DNA from: UBA6120 sp964495145
GTDB taxonomy: Bacteria; Bacillota_I; Bacilli_A; RFN20; CAG-826
NCBI GenBank assembly: GCA_964495145.1
Contig: CAZBUP010000003.1
Span: 1 to 50,455 of the forward strand
DNA: 50,455 nucleotides
Direction of reading: 5' to 3'
Shown here in pieces: positions 33,005 to 41,880 of the stretch. Under the pieces are notes generated by a model. The model was given only the letters and a program-made list of their open reading frames with translations, was not told the origin of the DNA and ran no database searches. Position numbers and translations under genes: made by a program. The number at the start of each line of letters is the position of its first letter. Position 1 is the first letter of the stretch.

Positions 33005-34120
33005 ATGAAAATCACCTATTCGGATCCGCAAAACAGCATCGTCAATTTCTCGAACTCGCTTTTAAAGCATTTCGGGGCGACCCCGTTCCACGAGACGATC
33101 CCGGCCCTGGATGCCCTGTTGAAGGGCCATCGCCAAGTGGCCGTCTTGCTGTTTGACGGGATGGGAAGGGCTTTGATTCGCAAACATCTGCCCGAAGGGG
33201 CTTTTTTAAGGCGAAACGTCGTCCATACGATGACCTCGACCTTCCCGCCGACGACCGTCGCCGCTACCAACGGACTATTAAGCGCCCGCCATCCGATCGA
33301 AACCGGCTGGCTTGGCTGGGCCCAATACCTTAAGGAATACGATACGAACGTCGATCTATTCTCGGGCAAGCACAATTTGACCAAAGACCCGCTCGCCGAT
33401 CACGAAGAAATACGCCGGCGCCTCGACTACGAAGACATCTTGACGTTGATTAGCAAACGAAATCCCGGACTGAAAGTCGGTTCCATTTGGCCCTCGTTCA
33501 AACCCGAAGGGGCCGAAAGGATTGAAGATTTCTTCCATCAAGTCGACCGCGCCTTGTCGGAAGTCGGGCCCAAATTCGTCTACGGCTATTGGGTGCAACC
33601 CGATTTGGATACCCACGATCACGGTGTCGACAGTCCCCACATCAAAAAGATCATCCGCGACATCAACGCGCGACTCGAAGAGTTGGCTAACCGCCATCAA
33701 ACGACGCTGTTTCTCGTCATCGCCGACCATGGTTTAATCGACATCGACTTCATCAGCGAAACGGCCGACCCTCGCTTGTTCAAGATGCTGATTCGTCCCT
33801 ATTCCAACGAACCTCGGGCGGCGAATTTCTACGTCAAGCCCAAATACCTGCGCGCCTTCCCGCGCCGATTCAACCGTTTATACGGGAGACATTTCATCTT
33901 GAAGACGCGTCAACAGGTCTTCGACGAAAACTGGTATGGTTCCGGCACCCCGCATCCAAGCACCCAGGAGTTTATCGGCGACTTCGTGGCCATCGCCACC
34001 GACCGGTCCAGTTTCGATCACGTCCATAACGGCACCATCGCCCACCTGGACATGAAAGCCCATCACGCCGGATTGACCGAAGACGAGATGTTGATCGACG
34101 TCATGGCCTTGAACAAGTAA
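33005..34120 (+). CDS. Alkaline-phosphatase-superfamily phosphodiesterase (type I phosphodiesterase/nucleotide pyrophosphatase-like)
   Basis: A 371-residue hydrolase without signal peptide. It has the alkaline phosphatase superfamily metal pattern: LLFDGMG (Asp), TSTFPPTTVAATNGLLSA with the likely nucleophilic Thr, WVQPDLDTHDHG (Asp and His), IADHG (Asp, His) and the late HHAG (His). This is the PF01663 arrangement. Substrates in the family range from nucleotides to phosphonates and phosphodiesters, so the substrate is not assigned. No Shine-Dalgarno site precedes the ATG. The neighbouring gene is another, unrelated phosphoesterase. Confidence 0.85.
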   Translation: MKITYSDPQNSIVNFSNSLLKHFGATPFHETIPALDALLKGHRQVAVLLFDGMGRALIRKHLPEGAFLRRNVVHTMTSTFPPTTVAATNGLLSARHPIETGWLGWAQYLKEYDTNVDLFSGKHNLTKDPLADHEEIRRRLDYEDILTLISKRNPGLKVGSIWPSFKPEGAERIEDFFHQVDRALSEVGPKFVYGYWVQPDLDTHDHGVDSPHIKKIIRDINARLEELANRHQTTLFLVIADHGLIDIDFISETADPRLFKMLIRPYSNEPRAANFYVKPKYLRAFPRRFNRLYGRHFILKTRQQVFDENWYGSGTPHPSTQEFIGDFVAIATDRSSFDHVHNGTIAHLDMKAHHAGLTEDEMLIDVMALNK

Positions 34121-34194
34121 CCGCTATTTATTGATTGAGATTCTCGTATTATCATTAATTTATTATTTCTTCATTCAAGCATCGCGAGGACACT

Positions 34195-36951
34195 ATGAAG
34201 AACAAGACGTTTCTTTTATTGAATCTTGCCGGGCTGCTTTTAGGATCCTGCGCTTCCAGCGCCGCCTCCATTTCAAGCGAGCCTGTTTCGAGCGATTCTA
34301 TCAGTTCGGACAGTTCAGAAGGGTCTTCCTCGAGCCTTGAATCCAGTGCTTCTTCGAGCGAATCGTCTTCATCCTCCTCTTCGTCGTCCTCTTCCTCATC
34401 CAGCGAGACAATCGAATATCCCGAAATCCTCGCCCTCATCGATACATACGACATCGACGCACCCGATGATCTCCGGTATGAGATGACCCCGCGCGAATTT
34501 GAATTGGTCGCCTTGATTGGATACGGCATCCAAGCTGATGATTTTGAAATCAGCGGCGATATCATCCTCATCAAAGCCGGATTCCTGAAGCACTTCACCG
34601 AGATCGGCAACCATCAAATCACGGCCCGCTTCACTCGATTGGACCAAAATTATGATGTGTCCTTGCCATTTGAAATCGTCCAATCCCATGCCGCGAACCG
34701 CCTCGTCAACGAAGGGTTTGAAACCGGCGATTACCAAGGTTGGACCGGGTATCAAGTTTGGAAAGACGAAGCCGGGCTCTTTTCGTTCCGGGACGAACGG
34801 ATCGTCGCGACCCAATTTTACGGTTCCTCGGGAAATAACATCTATAACCGCGACGGCCATTATCATTTAGGCGTTTACGCTTATCCATACGATAACGACA
34901 ACAAGGATTTGAACCAGGAACGAATGGGTTTGCTCCGGTCCTCGAATTTCCTGTTGGGCGGCTCGGGTTGGATCAGTTTTAAACTCGGCGGGGGCAAAAA
35001 TGCCGGCACCGCTTATCTATCCATCAAGGAAACGGCTACGAATAAAGAAATCGCCCGATTTGGGAACCGCCACTTCGGCAATACCCTCGTCTCGGGCTCG
35101 GCCAACGCCGAAGGATTCATGTTCCAATATTACGCCGACTTGTCGAGCCATATCGGAAAAGACCTGTACGTATTGGTCACCGACGGGGCTTCGCACGAAT
35201 GGAGCGTCCTATCCCTCGATAGCGTGATCACCTATTACGAAACGGCCCCGCAGCCAAGCGCCAACGAATTAGCCGTCGACATCAAACCGAACATCCAAGG
35301 CATCGGAACCAAACAAAATAGCATAGTCGCCAACTTGGCCACCAGCGTGACCGGATGGGAAGACCCCCAGAACATTTTTCAATTCACCGACGGCCGAGCC
35401 CGATCCAACCGCAACGGCGGCGACGCCGCCCTCGGCGTCATGCGTTCACCGGCTTTCACCATCAATCCGACCGGCAATCATCTTCTCGTATGGGAATGGG
35501 AAGGGGCTTTGATGTATGATAAGCAGCTATTCCTATCCATCAAAGAGACAGAAACCAATATCGAAGTGGCCCGCTATACCCGGCGTGAAAATCTCTCCAG
35601 CAAAGTCGGCGGCGGCCTCGATAAGCATTGGGTCGATTTGGCCGATCTCGATCCCGATAAGGAATACTACGTCGAATTGGTCGACAACATCACGTCCAGT
35701 TGGGGATTGATCAGCTTGAAGACGATCGAACTGACAACGTTGGGCGATAGCCGCGTCCAAGTCGCCAGCGACCAAGCCACCCAGGCCTTGTTCCCATTGG
35801 CGGCCGTCGACCCGGGAACCGGCGGTCACCGAACCCCGGCTTCCTTCAATCAGGAACCGCGCGTCAATGTCTTCAACGACATCGTGTCATTAGGAGAGGA
35901 TGCCGAAACATCGGCCGTCGTTTCCTATCAAGCCCATGACCCCCACGTCGGCTTGGAAGTGGTTGACGAAAGCGAATCGACGAGAATTGATAGCACCGCG
36001 ACGATTGACCTAAACGAGGGTTTCAAACGCGTTACCTTCGAGGAGTTAGCCAGTGACACCCGCTATCAGTATCGCTTCGCCGCTTATGATCGAGCCACTC
36101 CGTGGCGAACTTTCAAAACACCGGATCCAGATCAATTCAGTTTCGTTTTTGCCGCCGATTCGCAGGCCAATTCGCTCTATGAAGCCCAAGTGCTCAACCG
36201 CATGCTGACGGCGGCCGCGACGTATGAACCGGATTTATCGTTTGTTTTATCGACTGGCGACGTCGTGGAAATCGGCGCCAACGAAAAGATGTGGGAATGG
36301 TTTTTCGAGACGACGACCAAACGCCATCAATATCCTTACATGGCCACGACCGGCAATCATGACTATTATCAGGCCGGCTATGAATGGCACAATAACCAGA
36401 CCTTTGAAAAATACTTGCCGCATCCCCAAAACGGGACTAGTGGCAAATCGTCTTATTACTTCAAAGTGGGGACGACCCTCTTCATCATGCTGGACGCGGT
36501 CGCTTCCGATTATGGGAGCGATCAGATCGCTTGGCTTGAAAACGTCATCACCTCCCATGACGAAGGCCTCGTTATCGTCGGCACGCACTATAGCGCGTAT
36601 GGTTCCCACCACACCGACACGGCGGCGGCGTTTGAAGCGGTCTGGACCTCGGTGTTTGACGAAAATGACGTCGATCTGGTCTTAAGCGGCCACGATCACC
36701 TATTCTTAAGAACCCCGCCGCTGACCGATGGGGCGATTGACCGCGACCACGGAGTCGTCTATCTGACCGGCGGAAGCGCCAGCGCCAAAATATATGAAGT
36801 CCCGAGCGAGGAAATTCCTTTTTATGATTTCGCTTTGACGACGCTACAAAACGTCGTGACCATCTTCACGATCGAAGGCGATTCGCTCACGGCGACGGCC
36901 ATCAACCAAAGCGGAACCGTCGTCGATTCATTTACGATTAACGGAAATTAA
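34195..36951 (+). CDS. Surface lipoprotein with Ser-rich stalk, duplicated beta-sandwich modules and calcineurin-like phosphoesterase
   Basis: 918 residues. A lipobox LLGSC (Cys19) is followed by a stalk of almost pure Ser/Glu (20-70), a small beta domain (about 75-160), two related modules (about 165-345 and 365-515, each with the pattern LSIKETxTNxEiAR), and a fibronectin-like segment (about 530-640). The purple-acid-phosphatase-type metallophosphoesterase is at about 645-918. Its metal motifs are AADSQ, STGDVVE, TTGNHDYY, VGTHYSAYGSH and SGHDH, all complete. GAGGA lies 7 nt before the ATG. It is an anchored extracellular phosphatase, probably binding a polymer through the modules; the substrate is unknown. 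Its stop codon overlaps that of the converging ABC gene. Confidence 0.88.
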   Translation: MKNKTFLLLNLAGLLLGSCASSAASISSEPVSSDSISSDSSEGSSSSLESSASSSESSSSSSSSSSSSSSETIEYPEILALIDTYDIDAPDDLRYEMTPREFELVALIGYGIQADDFEISGDIILIKAGFLKHFTEIGNHQITARFTRLDQNYDVSLPFEIVQSHAANRLVNEGFETGDYQGWTGYQVWKDEAGLFSFRDERIVATQFYGSSGNNIYNRDGHYHLGVYAYPYDNDNKDLNQERMGLLRSSNFLLGGSGWISFKLGGGKNAGTAYLSIKETATNKEIARFGNRHFGNTLVSGSANAEGFMFQYYADLSSHIGKDLYVLVTDGASHEWSVLSLDSVITYYETAPQPSANELAVDIKPNIQGIGTKQNSIVANLATSVTGWEDPQNIFQFTDGRARSNRNGGDAALGVMRSPAFTINPTGNHLLVWEWEGALMYDKQLFLSIKETETNIEVARYTRRENLSSKVGGGLDKHWVDLADLDPDKEYYVELVDNITSSWGLISLKTIELTTLGDSRVQVASDQATQALFPLAAVDPGTGGHRTPASFNQEPRVNVFNDIVSLGEDAETSAVVSYQAHDPHVGLEVVDESESTRIDSTATIDLNEGFKRVTFEELASDTRYQYRFAAYDRATPWRTFKTPDPDQFSFVFAADSQANSLYEAQVLNRMLTAAATYEPDLSFVLSTGDVVEIGANEKMWEWFFETTTKRHQYPYMATTGNHDYYQAGYEWHNNQTFEKYLPHPQNGTSGKSSYYFKVGTTLFIMLDAVASDYGSDQIAWLENVITSHDEGLVIVGTHYSAYGSHHTDTAAAFEAVWTSVFDENDVDLVLSGHDHLFLRTPPLTDGAIDRDHGVVYLTGGSASAKIYEVPSEEIPFYDFALTTLQNVVTIFTIEGDSLTATAINQSGTVVDSFTINGN

Positions 36952-38789
36952 GCTTCGACGTCCAAGGGAGCCAAAGGATTCGACCCCGAGAATTGGGCGT
37001 TATACAAGTCGGCATAGAAACCGTTGAGGGCCAATAGTTCCTCGTGATTGCCGGTTTCGATGATTTTGCCATGGCGCATGACCAAGATCGTCTTGGCGTT
37101 TTTGATGGTCGACAAGCGGTGGGCGATGACGAAACTGGTCCGGTTTTCCATCAGCTTGTTCATGGCTTCTTGGATCACCGTTTCGGTCCGGGTGTCGACG
37201 CTGCTGGTGGCCTCGTCCAAAATCAGGATCTTGGGTTGGCTCAAAATAGCCCGGGCGATGGTAATCAATTGGCGTTGTCCCTGAGAGACGTTGGTCCCGT
37301 CTTCGTTCAAGACGAAATCATAGCCTCCGGGTAGCGTCGTGATGAAGAAATGGGCGTGGGCGGCCTCGGCCGCTTCGATGATTTCCTCGTCGCTGGCCGA
37401 ACTGCGCCCGTAGCGGATGTTTTCCTTGATGGTGCCCGAGAAGAGCCAGGTATCCTGCAAGACCATGCCGATTGCATCACGCAGGGCTTCATAGCTGTAG
37501 CGCCGGATATCGATCCCGTCGATTTTAATCGAACCCTGATTGACTTCATAGAAGCGCAAAATCAAATTGACGATGGTCGTCTTTCCGGCTCCGGTCGGAC
37601 CGACGATGGCGACGCTTTCGCCCGGATGGATTTCTAGATTCATGTTTTCGATCAATGGGGCTTCGGGTTTATAGGAGAACCAGACGTTGTCGAATGTGAC
37701 CTCGCCTTTTAAATGGCGGATGTCGGTGACGGCGTCGGAAGGATCGGGCGCCAATTCCGGTTCGTCAAGCACTTGGAAAATCCGTTCGGCGGCCGCGGCC
37801 GACGATTGGATGATGTTGGCGATTTGCCCGATTTGCTGGAACGGCATTTGGAACAAGGAGATGAGCACGAAGAAAGCCACCATGTTGCCGATGTCGTTGA
37901 TGAGACCGCCGACCACGCAGATGCCGACGAAGGTCAAATTGTTGATGAAGTGGATGGTCGGATAGATGATGCCGGCGAAGAACTGCGAATAACGGTCGTC
38001 CTTGGCCATCCCGGTATTGATTTCGTTGAATTTCTTGATGGCTTCCGGTTCTTTGTTGAAGAGCTTGACGATTTTGAAACCGCCGTAGTTCTCTTCGATG
38101 TGCGAGGTCAAAAAGCCCAGTTTTTTGTAATAGACCTTAAAGCGTTTCCGGGAATGCTTGGCAATCAAAATCGTGAAGGTGATCGTCAAAGGAAGGCTGG
38201 CGACGGCCACCAAGGCCAGACGCCACGAACTGATGAACATGGCGATGGAACTGCCGAGGAACAGGAAAATCGAATAGATGACTTGGGTGATGATCTGCTG
38301 CATCGACCGGGCAATCGTATCGACGTCATTCGTGCCCTTCGAGAGGATTTCCCCGTAAGTTTGGGTATCGAAGAAGTTCAAAGGCAAGGTGTCGATCTTG
38401 GCTTGGAACGTCTTGCGGAGGTTATACGAGTAGTTGGCCGAGATGGGGATGATCAGCCATTCGCTCAACCACGAGAAGAGAGCCGAACCAACGTAAAAGA
38501 TGAGCACGACCGCGAACTGCTGGGTCAAAGCCACCCAATTGACGATGATGTAGCCGGTGTCGCTGACCGAGAAGAATAAATCCGGTGTGTTGGCGATGTT
38601 GTTTAAGATATCGCGGATGAATAGCGGCGAGATGATTGAGAAGGCGACCGAGGCGATGACGATCAAGGCCACGATGACGAACTTCCAAATCATCGGCTTG
38701 AAATCGGCTAAAAGTCGCAGCATCGTCTTTTTGAAATTGCGGGGTTTTTCGATTGAACGACCCGCGAAACGAGGACCGGGGCCAGCCAT
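36948..38789 (-). CDS. Heterodimeric ABC exporter, subunit with consensus Walker B
   Basis: 613 residues: six TM helices (about 40-330) and an ATPase with Walker A GPTGAGKTT, Walker B ILILDEATSSVD (catalytic Glu) and H-loop IAHR, but a divergent signature VSQGQ. This is the BmrD/LmrD/TM288 type. The start at 38789 (MAGPGPRFAGRS) is preceded by GAAGGAG; a longer frame is rejected. It begins 1 nt after the stop of its partner. The pair exports drugs, lipids or peptides; the substrate cannot be deduced. Confidence 0.92.
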   Translation of the reverse strand: MAGPGPRFAGRSIEKPRNFKKTMLRLLADFKPMIWKFVIVALIVIASVAFSIISPLFIRDILNNIANTPDLFFSVSDTGYIIVNWVALTQQFAVVLIFYVGSALFSWLSEWLIIPISANYSYNLRKTFQAKIDTLPLNFFDTQTYGEILSKGTNDVDTIARSMQQIITQVIYSIFLFLGSSIAMFISSWRLALVAVASLPLTITFTILIAKHSRKRFKVYYKKLGFLTSHIEENYGGFKIVKLFNKEPEAIKKFNEINTGMAKDDRYSQFFAGIIYPTIHFINNLTFVGICVVGGLINDIGNMVAFFVLISLFQMPFQQIGQIANIIQSSAAAAERIFQVLDEPELAPDPSDAVTDIRHLKGEVTFDNVWFSYKPEAPLIENMNLEIHPGESVAIVGPTGAGKTTIVNLILRFYEVNQGSIKIDGIDIRRYSYEALRDAIGMVLQDTWLFSGTIKENIRYGRSSASDEEIIEAAEAAHAHFFITTLPGGYDFVLNEDGTNVSQGQRQLITIARAILSQPKILILDEATSSVDTRTETVIQEAMNKLMENRTSFVIAHRLSTIKNAKTILVMRHGKIIETGNHEELLALNGFYADLYNAQFSGSNPLAPLDVEA

Positions 38790-38790
38790 A

Positions 38791-40581
38791 TTAATCCGCT
38801 CCTTCGTTGGCCAGCACTTGATGGCTGAGGGCCAACGTCTTGTCAATTTCTTCCGGATCGAGTTGCGAATAGACGATCTCGCGGTAGATGTCGCACGTCC
38901 TTAAAAGCTTCTGGTGCTTGCCTTGGCCGACGATTTTGCCTTCGTGCAAGACCAAGATGTTATCGGCGTCGATGATGGTCGACACCCGTTGGGCCACGAT
39001 GATGACCGTGGCCGCTCCGACATAGCCTTTAAGGGCTTGCCGCAGTTTGATGTCGGTTTTGAAGTCAAGGGCGCTGAAGGCGTCGTCGAAGATATAGATT
39101 TCCGGTTTCTTGATCAAGGCCCGGGCGATCGAAAGGCGCTGCTTTTGGCCGCCGGAAAAATTCTTGCCGCCTTGGGAAACGTCAAAATCGAGGGTTTGCT
39201 CGTTGCGCGAGACGAATTTGGCCGCTTGGGCCACTTCGAGAGCTTCCCACATGTCTTTTTCGTCGGCTTGGCTCTTGCCGTAATGGAGATTGTCCTTGAT
39301 GGATCCCGAGAAGAGCAGGGCTTGTTGCGGCACGAAGCCGATCTTGGCCCGCAAATCGGTCTGGCGATAATCGCGCACGTCGACGTCATCGAGCAGGACC
39401 TGACCTTCGGTCACGTCATAAAAGCGTGGAATCAGGTTGATGATCGAGGACTTGCCGCTGCCGGTCGAACCGATGATGGCCGTGACTTGGCCCGGTTTCG
39501 ACACGAAGCTGATGCCTTGAAGCGTCGGCCGCTCGGCGTCCTTGAATTTGAAGGAGACGTTTTTGAATTCGATCTTGCCCTGGGCGTCTTCCGCCTGGCG
39601 CGGTTCCTTGGGATCGAGGATGCTCGGCTTCATGTCCAGGACTTCCTTGATGCGGTTGGCGCTGGCGCGAGCCCGCGGCAGCATGATGAAGATGAAGGCG
39701 AACATCACGATCGAGTTCATGACGTTGATTGAGTATTGGGCCGTGGTCATCACCGAGCCGAACACTTCAAAACTGCTGGGAGCGGCCAATTGGCCGTCCA
39801 GCGAGGCGAAACCCAAATAGAAAATGGCGAGATAGGTAATATTGAACACGACGTTGATGCCGGGGTTGATGAACGACATGATGCGATTGACCCTCATGGT
39901 GATGTTGGTCATGTCGCGGTTGGCCTCATGGTAGCGTTTAGCTTCGTTTTTCTGTTGGTTGAAAGCCCGGATGACGCGCACGCCGGTCAAGTTCTCGCGC
40001 AAGACCAAGGTCGCCCGGTCGATTTTCTTTTGGATCTTGTCAAACAAGGGATAGGCGAATGAAAAGGGCACCATCAAGACCAAAAGGACCAAGGGGACGC
40101 TTCCGGCGAAGATCAAGGCCAAGACCGGATTGTTCCGCAAGGTGTTCGATATCGCAATCGTGAAAATGATCGGCGACATGATCATGATGCGGATGCCCAT
40201 GAAGATGGCCATCTGCAATTGTTGGACGTCGTTGGTGGTTCTGGTCATCAACGAGGCGGTCCCGATCTTCTCGTATTCGGTCAATGAATAGGTGGTGACC
40301 GTCTTGAAGATGTCGGCCCGGACGTTGCGCCCGAAAATCGAAGCGATGTAGGAATTGAGCAAGGCGGCGCTGACGGCGCAAACGATGACGGCGAACGATT
40401 TGAGACCCATCTCCAAACCGAAGTTCAGGATTTGGGAGGAATCGGCCCCGAGCCGAACGGCATTGGTCATCAAACCCATCAGGCGAGGCAATTCCAATTG
40501 GAAGTACGCCTGCAGGGTGATGAAGACGACCGACAGGAGCAGTTGCCACCACGTGTATTTTAGATAACGGAGCAATTTCAT
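38791..40581 (-). CDS. Heterodimeric ABC exporter, subunit with degenerate Walker B
   Basis: 596 residues: six TM helices in the first 320, then an ATPase with Walker A GSTGSGKSS, a consensus signature FSGGQ and Walker B IYIFDDAFSALD, in which Asp replaces the catalytic Glu. With the partner gene this gives one intact ATP site (its SGGQ plus the partner's Glu) and one degenerate site (its Asp plus the partner's SQGQ), the typical BmrCD/LmrCD/TM287-288 design. It starts 4 nt after tetR and forms the unit tetR-ABC-ABC. Confidence 0.92.
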   Translation of the reverse strand: MKLLRYLKYTWWQLLLSVVFITLQAYFQLELPRLMGLMTNAVRLGADSSQILNFGLEMGLKSFAVIVCAVSAALLNSYIASIFGRNVRADIFKTVTTYSLTEYEKIGTASLMTRTTNDVQQLQMAIFMGIRIMIMSPIIFTIAISNTLRNNPVLALIFAGSVPLVLLVLMVPFSFAYPLFDKIQKKIDRATLVLRENLTGVRVIRAFNQQKNEAKRYHEANRDMTNITMRVNRIMSFINPGINVVFNITYLAIFYLGFASLDGQLAAPSSFEVFGSVMTTAQYSINVMNSIVMFAFIFIMLPRARASANRIKEVLDMKPSILDPKEPRQAEDAQGKIEFKNVSFKFKDAERPTLQGISFVSKPGQVTAIIGSTGSGKSSIINLIPRFYDVTEGQVLLDDVDVRDYRQTDLRAKIGFVPQQALLFSGSIKDNLHYGKSQADEKDMWEALEVAQAAKFVSRNEQTLDFDVSQGGKNFSGGQKQRLSIARALIKKPEIYIFDDAFSALDFKTDIKLRQALKGYVGAATVIIVAQRVSTIIDADNILVLHEGKIVGQGKHQKLLRTCDIYREIVYSQLDPEEIDKTLALSHQVLANEGAD

Positions 40582-40585
40582 AGAT

Positions 40586-41200
40586 TTATGCCTTTCTCAA
40601 GAAGATGTTCATCAAAGCGTCAACCGACGGGGGAGCGAAAGCATCGCCTTCATTCAATTTGACATAGGTCAACCCGCGCATCGTGGCGAAGAACGTCACG
40701 GCCATTTCCCGCGGTTCGACGGGAGCAAACTGGCCTAGGGCCTGGCCGGCCTTGATCAAATGGATGATGAGCCAGAATGGCCGCTGGTCCTTTTGGGGAA
40801 TGCGGAAGCGGGGCAAAGGCACCGTTTTTTGAAAACGCATGTTCAAGAATAAATAGAAGTGATAGGCGAAATCGGAACCGGGCCGCACCAATTCCTCAAG
40901 GATATGGGCGATGATGTTTCTCAGCGTCGCCTGGGGATCGATCAATTGTTCTGGGCCTAACTGCGGGAAAAGCGGCATGTACCCGAGGGCCAGCGAACGA
41001 TCCAGCAAAGTCATGAAAATGGCTTCCTTATCGGCAAAATAATGATAAACGAGGCCATGGGAACATCCGATCGAAGCGGCGATGTCGTTAATGGAAGTGG
41101 CATCGTAGCCATTAATGGCGAAAAGATGCAGCGATTGGCTGAGAATCTGCTGCCGGCGGGCTTCTTTTAATTTTTCGATCGTCTGCGGGGAACGGGGCAT
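40586..41200 (-). CDS. TetR-family repressor of the ABC exporter unit
   Basis: 204 residues. The N-terminal helix-turn-helix is at about 33-57 (TSINDIAASIGCSHGLVYHY), and the rest is a helical ligand domain. First gene of the exporter unit, so it most likely represses its own synthesis and that of the pump until a pump substrate binds, as for many TetR-controlled multidrug exporters. A near-perfect promoter and a 20-bp palindrome lie just upstream. No Shine-Dalgarno site precedes the ATG. Confidence 0.9.
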   Translation of the reverse strand: MPRSPQTIEKLKEARRQQILSQSLHLFAINGYDATSINDIAASIGCSHGLVYHYFADKEAIFMTLLDRSLALGYMPLFPQLGPEQLIDPQATLRNIIAHILEELVRPGSDFAYHFYLFLNMRFQKTVPLPRFRIPQKDQRPFWLIIHLIKAGQALGQFAPVEPREMAVTFFATMRGLTYVKLNEGDAFAPPSVDALMNIFLRKA

Positions 41201-41205
41201 TTTTA

Positions 41206-41225
41206 TATTGACCGATTAGTCAATA
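41206..41225 (-). promoter_or_regulatory. Operator-like palindrome for the TetR regulator
   Basis: TATTGACCGATTAGTCAATA has 7-bp arms around a 6-bp centre. It covers the predicted transcription start of the tetR-ABC-ABC unit, a typical autoregulatory position. Confidence 0.75.
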
Positions 41226-41230
41226 CATAA

Positions 41231-41258
41231 ATTATATACGCCGACCCGATGATGTCAA
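41231..41258 (-). promoter_or_regulatory. Promoter of the tetR-ABC-ABC unit
   Basis: Perfect TTGACA (41258-41253), a 16-bp spacer and perfect TATAAT (41236-41231) on the minus strand. It is the strongest consensus promoter in the window, as expected for one that is held off by a repressor. Confidence 0.82.
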
Positions 41259-41268
41259 ACAAATCAGC

Positions 41269-41880
41269 TTATGAGTTTTTGACCATCTTCCGTTTCGCGG
41301 AAGTTTCGATCTTTTTTCCGATCCATTCCGATAGGAAATGGACCCCGACGCCCATGGCTCCGCCAAAGGCGAACCCGGCCAGGATGTCGGTTGGATAATG
41401 GACGACGAGGAACAAGCGCGAGAGACCCATCAAAAAGCCCAACACCAAGAAGGGCCAGAAGCGGCGCCGATCGGCCATGAAGATGATGGTCCCGGCCAAT
41501 AGGCCGGAAACCGAGTGTCCGCTCATGAACGACCAAGAATCGGGCACGCCCAGTATTTCTTTACCGCCTATCACGAGGAGCGGCTTGAATATATCCGTGA
41601 CAAACGGGACCAAACTAGCTCCTTCCGGTTCTAGGAAAGGACGCGGACGGGAGACGAGGGGTTTAAATATGTAATTGTTGAACCCGGCAATGAGAATCAT
41701 CGCCAAGATGACGGTAATACCGAGGCGACGGTACTTCTTAATGAAAAGAAAGACGATTGCCGCGCCAAACCACACCACCCCGCCTTCGCCGAACAAGGTG
41801 AAGATATGGACGACCCGGTTGACGAAGTCGCTTCCGTGCAGAAAATCATTAATCCAATTCAATACGTCAAATTCCCACAT
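41269..41880 (-). CDS. PAP2-family membrane phosphatase (possible undecaprenyl-diphosphate phosphatase)
   Basis: 203 residues with about five to six TM helices. The PAP2 acid-phosphatase triad is complete: KPLVSRPRP (KxxxxxxRP), SFMSGHSVS (SGH) and SRLFLVVHYPTD (SRxxxxxHxxxD). I place the start at 41880, 10 nt after AAGGAG. It overlaps the DUF368 gene by 14 nt. BcrC/PgpB-type undecaprenyl-diphosphate phosphatase and phosphatidylglycerophosphate phosphatase are both possible; the partner gene favours the former. Confidence 0.88.
   Translation of the reverse strand: MWEFDVLNWINDFLHGSDFVNRVVHIFTLFGEGGVVWFGAAIVFLFIKKYRRLGITVILAMILIAGFNNYIFKPLVSRPRPFLEPEGASLVPFVTDIFKPLLVIGGKEILGVPDSWSFMSGHSVSGLLAGTIIFMADRRRFWPFLVLGFLMGLSRLFLVVHYPTDILAGFAFGGAMGVGVHFLSEWIGKKIETSAKRKMVKNS

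Noticed and set aside
34310..34405. Ser-codon-rich stretch as a sequencing or assembly artefact
   Set aside because: It uses mixed Ser codons (TCT, TCC, TCG, AGC, AGT) rather than one repeated unit, and it follows a lipobox, where Ser-rich stalks are normal.
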